Of a DNA stretch of 64,000 nucleotides, positions 55,441 through 64,000 are shown piece after piece; the stretch's first letter is position 1; each line of letters opens with the position of its first letter. The translations under genes were made by a program, and so were the position numbers. The notes beneath the pieces are model-generated. The model had not been told where the DNA came from and ran no database searches. It saw only the letters and a program-made list of their open reading frames with translations. Location of the stretch: positions 1,922,001 to 1,986,000 of the forward strand of contig NC_019892.1 of assembly GCF_000242455.2 (NCBI RefSeq), written 5' to 3'. The DNA comes from Singulisphaera acidiphila DSM 18658. Its GTDB lineage: Bacteria; Planctomycetota; Planctomycetia; Isosphaerales; Isosphaeraceae.

Positions 55441-56133
55441 TCAGAGCAGGAGGTGTTCCAAGCTGGCCAGTCCAATCGGCTCCCGGCTTGCGAACGGTTC
55501 CGCATGCGCGACCCCAACGGTGTGTCCCCAGAAGCGTGACCGATCGCGGACCGATTCGATCACGCCGGGGACTCCCTCGGGCTGGTTGTCCACCAGTTGC
55601 GAGCGGTAGCAACGTAACGCCGCGAGCTTGTCCTCGAGTTGGTCGCTGATGTCGACCATGAAGGTCGGTCGCTCGACGATCCGCAAATGAACGCTGAAGT
55701 AGTAAAAGATCCGCGAGGGGTGGAACGGAGTTCCGGGGATATCGGACTTCGAAAGCTTGCTCCAGAACCGGGCCCCTTCGACAAGTTGGGTTGCGGCGGT
55801 GTGGTCGGGGTGGGCGTCTTCCCAATAGGGCGCGAACAAGATCCGGGGCCGAACCTCGCGAAAAAGCGCCGCCAGCGCACGGCGATGGGCCAGGGTCGGC
55901 TCGAGACTGCGGTTAGGGAGGCCGAGATTCCTCCGCCAGGGGCTTTTCAACGCCAGGTTCGCCGAGGCCGTCTCCTGCTGCCGGCGCTCCACGCTTCCCA
56001 GCGGCGTCGGCTCTCCACTGGTCAGGTCGAGGATCCCGACCTTCCAGCCTTGACCGAGTAGACGGACGATCGTTCCTCCCATGCCGATCTCGGCATCATC
56101 CGGGTGCGGCGCAACGACCAAGGCATCAAGCAT
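55441..56133 (-). CDS. bshB1: BshB1-like bacillithiol deacetylase (PIG-L family)
   Basis: 230 residues. APHPDDAEIGMGGTI near the N-terminus carries the zinc-binding histidine-aspartate pair, ILDLTSGEPTPLGSVERR follows, and the second zinc site is in WEDAHPDHTAATQL. The end ESVRDRSRFWGHTVGVAHAEPF is typical of BshB1. It removes the acetyl group from N-acetylglucosaminyl-malate during bacillithiol synthesis. The other bsh genes are not in this window. The ATG at 56133 was chosen over 43 upstream residues that lack family resemblance. Confidence 0.82.
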   Translation of the reverse strand: MLDALVVAPHPDDAEIGMGGTIVRLLGQGWKVGILDLTSGEPTPLGSVERRQQETASANLALKSPWRRNLGLPNRSLEPTLAHRRALAALFREVRPRILFAPYWEDAHPDHTAATQLVEGARFWSKLSKSDIPGTPFHPSRIFYYFSVHLRIVERPTFMVDISDQLEDKLAALRCYRSQLVDNQPEGVPGVIESVRDRSRFWGHTVGVAHAEPFASREPIGLASLEHLLL

Positions 56134-56708
56134 CGTCAAGGATCTCCGGCGGAAAGCGTCAGGTTTTTTTTCCGATAGTTTTGGAAACCAAGGAACCCGG
56201 CACGAGAATGAAATTTCAAAAAAAACGGGCGGCGAGAAGCTTTGGACTCCCCTCGGATTCACGCTCGAATGGGCCTGTTTCGATCCCTCAATCGAACGAT
56301 TGGTCGGGAGGGGGCACCCGGCACCCTAAGGAGGATTGCAGCCGAGAGATCGGTCTCCTAAAAAAATCGTCAGAAGATCGCCGCTCGACTCTCCTGGGTT
56401 CCGGTCCAGCAACGCCGAGTTATCGGCATCAAAGTCGAAGTTGTCTCGCTAAAAATAGCTGAAACGGCCCCGGCCTGGTTCGCCTTCGAGTCCTCCCCCT
56501 GCCCCCTCCCGGAACGGTCGCGAGCGCTTGCCGCATGCTTGGAGTTTATCCGGGCGGCAAGTCTTGTGTCGCGGTGTCGTTCCCAAGGGGTTGACGGCTA
56601 TGCTAGACTAGCCTCTATTGAGCAACGCCAAGGTGGCGAGATGACTGTGAGACGTTAGGTCGAACCGTCCCGCTGTGATTCGCTGGGCTGATTGTGGAGC
56701 CGTTGGGA
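56134..56708. other. Divergent intergenic region
   Basis: 575 bases between the BshB1-like and Rieske genes. A possible promoter for the Rieske gene is TTGACG (56591-56596) with TCTATT 17 bases later; the match is weak. No gene is recognised. Confidence 0.4.
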
Positions 56709-57017
56709 ATGCCTGAACTCGTCAAAATGGCGGAGTTGAGCGAGTTGCCTCCAGGAGGTTCCAAGGAAGTCGAGCACGATGGACGGATCTACGCTCTATT
56801 TAACGTTGATGGCAAGATCACCGCAATTGACGGGATTTGCCCCCACCAGGGGGGACCGCTCGCCGATGGTCCACTGGAAGGCACGCTCGTCACCTGCCCC
56901 TGGCACGGCTGGCAGTTCGATGTCTGCACGGGAAAGACCCCCCTGGGTGCTCGGCTGAAGCAGACCGTTTACGAAGTCAAAGTCGAAGGCCAAGATGTCA
57001 TGGTCTCCGTTCCCTGA
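56709..57017 (+). CDS. Rieske [2Fe-2S] ferredoxin-type protein
   Basis: 102 residues. The cluster ligands are cysteine 44 and histidine 46 in CPHQGGP, and cysteine 63 and histidine 66 in CPWHGWQFD. This is the small soluble Rieske type, similar to the NirD-like or aromatic-dioxygenase ferredoxins. It carries electrons to a partner not encoded nearby. GGAG lies nine bases before the ATG at 56709; an upstream GTG at 56694 is not needed. Confidence 0.92.
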   Translation: MPELVKMAELSELPPGGSKEVEHDGRIYALFNVDGKITAIDGICPHQGGPLADGPLEGTLVTCPWHGWQFDVCTGKTPLGARLKQTVYEVKVEGQDVMVSVP

Positions 57018-57092
57018 TCGTGCTTCATCCTTTCGCGGAGGACGATTCACATCCTCCCATCGCGATCCGGCCCTTTACCGCAATTGAACCCG

Positions 57093-58076
57093 GTGACGAA
57101 CTTTCGCTCGTTCCGCAACGGCGACTCGCCCGCACTGGCGGCGCTCTGGAATCGGGGAATCCCCGAGCAGGGAGCCGCTCGCCCTTTGACTGGTCACGAA
57201 TTCGATTCCCACGTCATCTCGAAGTCGAACTTCGACGCGAACGGGCTGATCGTGGCCGAGCGGGATCACCGGGTCATTGGCTTTGCCCACGCCGGCTTCG
57301 GGCCCGACGAGCCCGTCGGGCCTCCGAACCGTTTGAATTTTGACATCGGGACGATCGCGATGCTGGTCGTCGAGTCCGGCCCGGAGGACGTGGAACTCGA
57401 GACCAACTTGGTCCTTGCCGCCGAGCGATATCTGCGCAGCCATGGGGCGAAAGTGATCTACGCGGGAGGGCAATTCCCGCTCAATCCGTTCTACTGGGGA
57501 ATCTACGGCGGCAGCGAGTATGCGGGGATCCTTTCCACTCACCACGGCTTTCTCAGGGCAATCCTCCGCGCCGGCTACGAACCCGTGAGCGAGACCGTCT
57601 TGATGGAGGCCGACCTCCACCGACCGGAAGTGCGCGAACCGAGATCGCCGCTGATCCGTCGCGTCGCTCGGGTCGAAGTCGTTGAGGATTCTCTCCCCGG
57701 CAACTGGTGGGAGGCGCTCGCCATCGGCAATTATCGGCCGACCTGCTTTCAACTCCTCGCCAAGGCCGATGATCGCGTACTGGCGCGGGCAACCACCTGG
57801 GACATGAGCTGGTTCGGTCGCCGCGATAATCGGCTCCGGTTGGGCCTGATCGGTATGGGAGTCGACCCGGAGCATCGCCGCAAGGGGTATGGGCGGCATC
57901 TCGTCGCCGAGATTCTTCGCCGTTCCCGGGGCGAGATGATCTCGAGCGTCGCTCTCCAGACCCGAGCGACCAATACGCCGGCCCTCGAACTCTACCAATC
58001 GCTCGGCTTCGATCCCTCCGAGACGTCCATCCTCTATCGCCTCCCCGGCCCATTGACCGCGCGATCCGATTCGTAG
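57093..58076 (+). CDS. GNAT-family acetyltransferase
   Basis: 327 residues from GTG 57093; a TTG at 57084 is also possible. The N-terminal half (FRNGDSPALAALWNRG, with LIVAERDHRVIGFAHAGF) looks like one GNAT fold, and the C-terminal half has LGLIGMGVDPEHRRKGYGRHLV, the acetyl-CoA-binding R/QxxGxG motif, then NTPALELYQSLGF. The protein may therefore contain tandem GNAT domains. The acceptor is unknown. Confidence 0.8.
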   Translation: MTNFRSFRNGDSPALAALWNRGIPEQGAARPLTGHEFDSHVISKSNFDANGLIVAERDHRVIGFAHAGFGPDEPVGPPNRLNFDIGTIAMLVVESGPEDVELETNLVLAAERYLRSHGAKVIYAGGQFPLNPFYWGIYGGSEYAGILSTHHGFLRAILRAGYEPVSETVLMEADLHRPEVREPRSPLIRRVARVEVVEDSLPGNWWEALAIGNYRPTCFQLLAKADDRVLARATTWDMSWFGRRDNRLRLGLIGMGVDPEHRRKGYGRHLVAEILRRSRGEMISSVALQTRATNTPALELYQSLGFDPSETSILYRLPGPLTARSDS

Positions 58077-58313
58077 CGGTCGCACTCGACGACGAGTCTC
58101 GGGGCACGAATAATCAGTTCGGTTACAACGCGATCGGCCGCTGTCGTCCGAGCTCGCGTCTCGCCAAACGACTCAGACTTGGGATGGGGCAAATCCGGCT
58201 TTTCATGGTAAAAGCTTCGGGCCCGCATCCCGCTTGCCCCGGGAGGCCAGGCATCCCCGGCAAAATACGTAATTATTAACGATCGATCGCGACTCGAGGC
58301 CTTTGAGATTCCA

Positions 58314-58607
58314 ATGGGACGACCGCTGAACCGACACGAGCTCCGCGCCCATGCGGAGGCCGCCGAGGCCCTCGGCCTCAATACCCCTTCGGAAAAGAAA
58401 AGAAGGTCCGAGCCGACAGAGCGTCGCGCCAAGCCCGAACTCCAAGCCCGAATGCGGGTCGTCTGGGCGGTCTGCGATATTGGCGGACGGACCGTCAAGA
58501 CCTTCGACTATCCCCTCAAGGCCGATGCGGAGGCGTTTGCCCTCCAACTCAAGGCCAAGGGAAAGGGGAACCACTTCGTGCGGTCGCTCAAGGAGCCGAT
58601 GATTTGA
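58314..58607 (+). CDS. Small basic protein of unknown function
   Basis: 97 residues. The N-terminus (GRPLNRHELRAHAEAAEALG) is helical and basic; the C-terminal half (MRVVWAVCDIGGRTVKTFDYP) looks like beta strands. No known family is recognised. Its last 20 bases overlap the convergent SDR gene. Confidence 0.5.
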   Translation: MGRPLNRHELRAHAEAAEALGLNTPSEKKRRSEPTERRAKPELQARMRVVWAVCDIGGRTVKTFDYPLKADAEAFALQLKAKGKGNHFVRSLKEPMI

Positions 58608-59418
58608 TCTCACCGGTGCCTGAGCGAGCCCGCTCGATCTGGGCGCCGAAGAAGCGGGGCGACCAGCGTGCCATCAACGCGTCGAACGGGCCGGGGAGCC
58701 AGTGAGCCAGGGTCACCGTCCACCAGGCGGCCACGGACGGGAACAGGAACGCCTTTCGCCCGTCGATTCCCCGGACGATCGCCCGCACCACCTGCTCGGT
58801 CGACGTCCCTTTGGGAAGCGGGCCGCGCGGTTTGCCCTCACCGAGGGCGACCTGGAAGAATTCGCTCTCGGTTTGACCCGGGCAGGCCGCCCAGACCCGT
58901 ACGCCAGACCCGCGCAATTCGTAGCGCAGGCTTTTCACCAGGCCGTTGACCGCATGCTTGCTGGCCACGTAAGCCGCCGAATAGGGAAGTCCGATCGAGC
59001 CCAGGACGGATGAGATCTCGAGGATTTGCCCCGATCCTTTCGCCTTCATGGAACGGACCCCTTTTTGAGTCAGATCGATGAGGGCGAGCAGGTTGACCTC
59101 GATGATCTGGCGAATGATTTGCGGGTCCTGGTCGGCGAACTCGTGATAGTGGCCCAACCCGGCATTATTGACGAGGAGCTCGACTCCTCCCGGAAACTGC
59201 TCGGCTCGTTCCCAGAGCCGGTCCCGGAAGGCGGGGTCGGCGAGGTCGCCCGCGAGAATCACAACTTGGCCGGGGGGCAGTTCTTGGGCGAGGCTCTCCA
59301 GCCGGTCGAGGCGGCGGGCGGTCGCCAGCACGGTCATGCCTCGATTGAGAACGAGCTGGCGGACTAATTCCCGTCCCAGCCCGGATGAAGCGCCTGTGAC
59401 CAGGGCGTAACTCGGCAT
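58588..59418 (-). CDS. Short-chain dehydrogenase/reductase
   Basis: 276 residues. The NAD(P)-binding motif TGASSGLG is near the start, followed by ATARRLDRLESLAQEL, NNAGLGHY, the catalytic serine region ISSVLGSIGLPYSAAYVASKHA (YxxxK) and the CPGQTESEF segment. The C-terminus has a hydrophobic segment (FPSVAAWWTVTLAHWLPG) that might touch the membrane. The substrate is unknown. The ATG at 59418 was chosen; the frame is open to 59457. Confidence 0.9.
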   Translation of the reverse strand: MPSYALVTGASSGLGRELVRQLVLNRGMTVLATARRLDRLESLAQELPPGQVVILAGDLADPAFRDRLWERAEQFPGGVELLVNNAGLGHYHEFADQDPQIIRQIIEVNLLALIDLTQKGVRSMKAKGSGQILEISSVLGSIGLPYSAAYVASKHAVNGLVKSLRYELRGSGVRVWAACPGQTESEFFQVALGEGKPRGPLPKGTSTEQVVRAIVRGIDGRKAFLFPSVAAWWTVTLAHWLPGPFDALMARWSPRFFGAQIERARSGTGEIKSSAP

Positions 59419-59578
59419 TTGAGAGCGAACTCCGAAGCGTTGAGACGTGTCCAGCAAGCCGGAATCGGTTCCGAGATCAGGGTGGGTTGTCCCTGGTCGT
59501 GCGATGAATTAAGATCATTGTACGCGAGTTTCCCCCGAAAAAGTGCTGGACTCCTTAAGTCCAAAGAAGAGGATTGAC

Positions 59579-61348
<1,770 letters not shown>

Positions 61349-61398
61349 CGTTACCTGTCACCTCAGCCCGGAATCTCGAGCATTTCACCCCAATTACG

Positions 61399-61471
61399 GT
61401 CGGAGAGGCTCTGACCTCTCCGACAAAAGTCGAGGAACCGGCGCCGGCGGATTGAAAACCCCGGCGCCGGT
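61399..61471 (+). repeat. Two GC-rich hairpins after the acetolactate synthase gene
   Basis: GTCGGAGAGG (61399-61408) pairs with 61415-61424 over a 6-base loop, and ACCGGCGCCGG (61437-61447) pairs with CCGGCGCCGGT (61461-61471). No T run follows, so they may be processing or leader structures instead of a terminator. Confidence 0.5.
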
Positions 61472-61569
61472 CCTGATAATAGGGGGATTGAAGTCGGTCT
61501 CGAGTTTCTGAAAATGCCGGTTCGTTGCCCAGCAAATGGGGATGGCGTCCTGGCGGGGAGTGCCCTTCG

Positions 61570-62838
61570 ATGAGCCAGGACCCGCAAGATCCGATGCCCA
61601 GGCGTCACCCCAAGTCTCCGCCCGTGGCGAAGAAGTCCACCTCGCAGCCGGACGATGGGCTTGAACCGTCGACGTTCCGCCCCAACACCAAGAAGGGCGT
61701 GAACGGGGCCAAGTCGACCACATCCACGGCGAGCGAGCGCGAGCCGATGCCCTCAGCCCCGGGGCTCTGGGAGCGGATCCTCTTCGGTCGCGTCGGTTCG
61801 GGGCAGCTTGCCCGGTTCTGCCGCCAGTTCGCGGCCTACTTGGACGCGGGTGTCGACCTTCTGAAGAGTCTGTCGAGTCTGGAAACCCAGTTTGCGCGGA
61901 CGGCCCTCGGGCCGGTGATTGGCCGGATCCGCGCGGCGGTCCGCCAGGGGGATAGCCTGACCGAGGCTGTGGCCCGCGAGCCGCAGGCGTTCGACACCTT
62001 GTTCGTCAGCCTGATCAAAGTTGCCGAGATGCGCGGGGGCATTCCTGAGACGCTCCATCGCCTCTCGAAGCACTATGAAGCCCGCCAGAGCCTGATCCGT
62101 CAGGCTCGCTCGGCGATGATTTATCCGATCTCGGTGTTGGTCATTGCCTCGGGCGTGGTTGCCCTGATCACGATCTTTCTGCTCCCCCAGTTCATCAGCA
62201 TGCTCAAGGATGTAGCGCGTGGTGCGCCCCTCCCCCTGCCCAGCCGGATCCTGATGGCCTTCAGCGCGTTCGTGGGATCGTCGGGCTGGTGGATGATGCC
62301 GCTGGTCATGATCGGGGGACCGATCCTGCTGTTTAAGCTCTATCGAACCAAGGCTGGCAAAGGCTTGATGGATCGGATTGCCCTGTATATCCCCGTCCTC
62401 GGGCTCCTCTTGAAGAAGATCGACACGAGTCGATTCGCGCGGACGCTCTCCGTCTTGCTCGGTTCGGGGGTCGACGTCGGCACGTCGCTCGACCTGACGG
62501 CCGACGTCATGCAACTTGATCCGTTCCGCGACGCGGTCCGTGACGCTCGGGGCGGCGTCCTGACCGGTGATACCCTCACTGCGTCGCTCGACGCCTCACG
62601 TCGATTCTCCGTCGACGTCATCGCGATCGTCGACTCGGGCGAAGAGACCGGAAAACTTCCTGAGAGTCTCGATCGCCTGGCCGACGACTATGACGAGCAG
62701 GTGGCCTACATGGTCAAGAACATGGGCCAACTCGTCCAACCGGTCCTCATGGTCATTCTCGGTGGGATCGTTTTCTTCATCATCCTGGCGATCTTCCTCC
62801 CGTACCTCTCCATCCTGACGAATCTGGCAGGCGGATAA
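61570..62838 (+). CDS. Type II secretion/type IV pilus inner-membrane protein (GspF/PilC family)
   Basis: 422 residues. A polar 60-residue leader precedes the first T2SSF domain (FCRQFAAYLDAGVDLLKSLSSLE; VRQGDSLTEAV) and a membrane helix (YPISVLVIASGVVALITIFLLP). The second T2SSF domain (RFARTLSVLLGSGVDVGTSLDL, with SGEETGKLPESL) ends in a final helix (LVQPVLMVILGGIVFFIILAIF). GspF/PilC is the platform that assembles pseudopili or pili. GGGGAG lies nine bases before ATG 61570. No other secretion genes are adjacent. Confidence 0.88.
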   Translation: MSQDPQDPMPRRHPKSPPVAKKSTSQPDDGLEPSTFRPNTKKGVNGAKSTTSTASEREPMPSAPGLWERILFGRVGSGQLARFCRQFAAYLDAGVDLLKSLSSLETQFARTALGPVIGRIRAAVRQGDSLTEAVAREPQAFDTLFVSLIKVAEMRGGIPETLHRLSKHYEARQSLIRQARSAMIYPISVLVIASGVVALITIFLLPQFISMLKDVARGAPLPLPSRILMAFSAFVGSSGWWMMPLVMIGGPILLFKLYRTKAGKGLMDRIALYIPVLGLLLKKIDTSRFARTLSVLLGSGVDVGTSLDLTADVMQLDPFRDAVRDARGGVLTGDTLTASLDASRRFSVDVIAIVDSGEETGKLPESLDRLADDYDEQVAYMVKNMGQLVQPVLMVILGGIVFFIILAIFLPYLSILTNLAGG

Positions 62839-63188
62839 CTATCTGCGGACGAAGACTTGCTGATGCGGGCATTCATGCTGCATCAACAATCGAATTCCTT
62901 TCCCTCGCAGGGTGGGCACGGCTCGCCTTGTTCGGTTTGTGCTTCGATTTGCGCACGGGTGAGCCATTGATGGGAAGTCCACACGATCAATTTGGAAAGC
63001 AATTTACCTACGGCTCATAATGGTGCATCCGGTAGGCTCGTTCGCGACGAAGGTTGAGCGCACGGCCGGCCGCGCGGCTGGTTTCAGGCTCGAGATCCTT
63101 GTCGGGGGCATGCCCTCCGAGTACCCTCGGCACGTTGCATCGAGGCGAACGCATTGCTTTGAGGCCTTGTGGCGGGGGAGAAATGTCG
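62839..63188. other. Intergenic region, no gene seen
   Basis: About 350 bases with no gene of any length that I can support. It should contain the promoter of the ceramidase-like gene. No RNA gene is visible. Confidence 0.45.
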
Positions 63189-64000
63189 ATGGATTGGTCT
63201 GGATACCGAAAATTCGTCACGGTCTCACTGGCGATTGTGTCGGCGCTGGTAAGCCAACAACGCTCTGTTGAGGCGGCCGAGGGCTCGCGAGCAGGGACGG
63301 CGCGGGTGGCGATCACGCCCCAAAAGCCGACCTGGATGGCCGGGTACGGAAGCAGGACCAAGCCGTCGGAGGGAGCCATCCATGACCTCTGGGCCAAGGC
63401 CTTGGTCCTCGAAGATGAGTCGGGCCGAAAAGCCGCTCTGGTGACGCTCGACCTCTGTGGGATTGGTCGCGAGCTCTCCTTGAAGATTCGCGCCCGGCTC
63501 AAGTCGGATCTTGGGATCGAGCGCGATCATGTCGTCCTTTCTTGCTCCCACACGCATTCCGGGCCGGTCGTGGGGGACAATTTGATCGGCATGTACCCGA
63601 TGGACGAGGCCCAGCGCCAAGTTGTTGCCGAGTACGCCAATTTCCTCGCGGACTCGATTGTCGATGTCACCACCCGGGCCGCGAAGAACCTCGCTCCGGC
63701 GAAGCTGGCGTGGGGCACGGGGCGAGCCGATTTCGCGGTCAATCGGCGGAGCAACAAAGAGCCTGATGTCCCCGAACTCCGCGATCGTCTGGGACTTGAA
63801 GGACCAGTCGATCACGACGTCCCGGTCTTGCGCGTTCAAGGAGCCAGCGACAAGACTCTCGCCGTCGTCTTCGGCTATGCCTGCCACTGCACGGTCCTCT
63901 CCCTCAACCAGTTCTGCGGTGACTACGCCGGGTTTGCCCAACTCGCCATCGAAAAGAACAACCCAGGAGCGCAAGCCATGTTCGTCGCCGGCTGCGGTGC
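63189..64000 (+). CDS. Neutral/alkaline ceramidase-like secreted hydrolase (partial)
   Basis: At least 270 residues, cut by the window end. The signal region FVTVSLAIVSALVSQQRSVEAAE is followed by RVAITPQKPTWMAGYGSRTKPSEGAIHDLWAKALVLED, LVTLDLCGIGREL and the CSHTHSGPVV zinc-binding motif, matching the neutral ceramidase family. FGYACHCTVLSLNQ is also conserved. Such proteins split amide bonds of sphingolipid-like or other substrates. GGGGAG lies eight bases before ATG 63189; ATG 63183 is an alternative. Confidence 0.85.
   Translation, partial: MDWSGYRKFVTVSLAIVSALVSQQRSVEAAEGSRAGTARVAITPQKPTWMAGYGSRTKPSEGAIHDLWAKALVLEDESGRKAALVTLDLCGIGRELSLKIRARLKSDLGIERDHVVLSCSHTHSGPVVGDNLIGMYPMDEAQRQVVAEYANFLADSIVDVTTRAAKNLAPAKLAWGTGRADFAVNRRSNKEPDVPELRDRLGLEGPVDHDVPVLRVQGASDKTLAVVFGYACHCTVLSLNQFCGDYAGFAQLAIEKNNPGAQAMFVAGCG

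Overview
This window is high-GC chromosomal DNA from a bacterium, most likely a planctomycete of the Isosphaeraceae type (inference). The supporting signs are a sigma-factor/propeller/thioredoxin fusion, a Gfo/Idh/MocA oxidoreductase with a twin-arginine leader, a PEP-CTERM protein with HAF-like repeats, a ceramidase-type secreted hydrolase, loosely packed genes with many GTG/TTG starts, and a dnaG-rpoD operon without rpsU. No tRNA, rRNA, CRISPR array or phage region was found.

Layout. 1-7220: end of a sugar-isomerase-like gene, a multi-pass membrane protein, ApbE flavin transferase, a DoxX protein with a probable CTG start, a secreted-type oxidoreductase and a beta-propeller protein. 7810-10649: an Mla-type lipid transport operon (MlaE permease, MlaF ATPase, MlaD). 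10659-15921: HEAT-repeat protein, membrane proteins, AI-2E-type transporter, alpha/beta hydrolase, a tiny desulfoferrodoxin-like protein and a VOC protein. 15909-21668: TauE/SafE half-protein with RsmE, an ExeA-like ATPase, two small membrane proteins and two GT39-like membrane glycosyltransferases. 22283-28530: a phosphatase-fold lipoprotein, two pseudouridine synthases (RluA type and TruD), a Flp pilin, an unknown membrane protein and CinA. 28705-31376: a Tat-signal protein and a family 9 glycosyltransferase.

31590-40652 is the accessory region. An IS1380-family element (32346-34107; 15-bp perfect terminal inverted repeats, 4-bp TTAG duplication) has split one large minus-strand gene. Removing the element and one TTAG copy restores an uninterrupted 992-codon frame that encodes an ECF sigma factor, one membrane helix, a TolB/WD40-like propeller, a helical region and a TlpA-like thioredoxin domain with a CASC motif. 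This is the most notable object in the window: a possible single-chain membrane sigma factor with a periplasmic redox domain, now disrupted. Next to it is a translationally coupled pair of ABC exporters.

40653-48730: PEP-CTERM protein, HtrA-like protease, then dnaG and rpoD behind a near-consensus sigma-70 promoter, and a coiled-coil zinc-ribbon protein. 48897-64000: thioredoxin, TrpF, a small unknown gene whose promoter contains a palindrome, adenosylhomocysteinase with a terminator-like leader hairpin, DUF1015 protein, a stress-type glycine-rich membrane protein, PurN, BshB1-like deacetylase, Rieske protein, GNAT acetyltransferase, SDR oxidoreductase, acetolactate synthase large subunit, a GspF/PilC protein and the start of a ceramidase-like gene cut by the window end.

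All family names come from reading motifs by eye; no database search was run.
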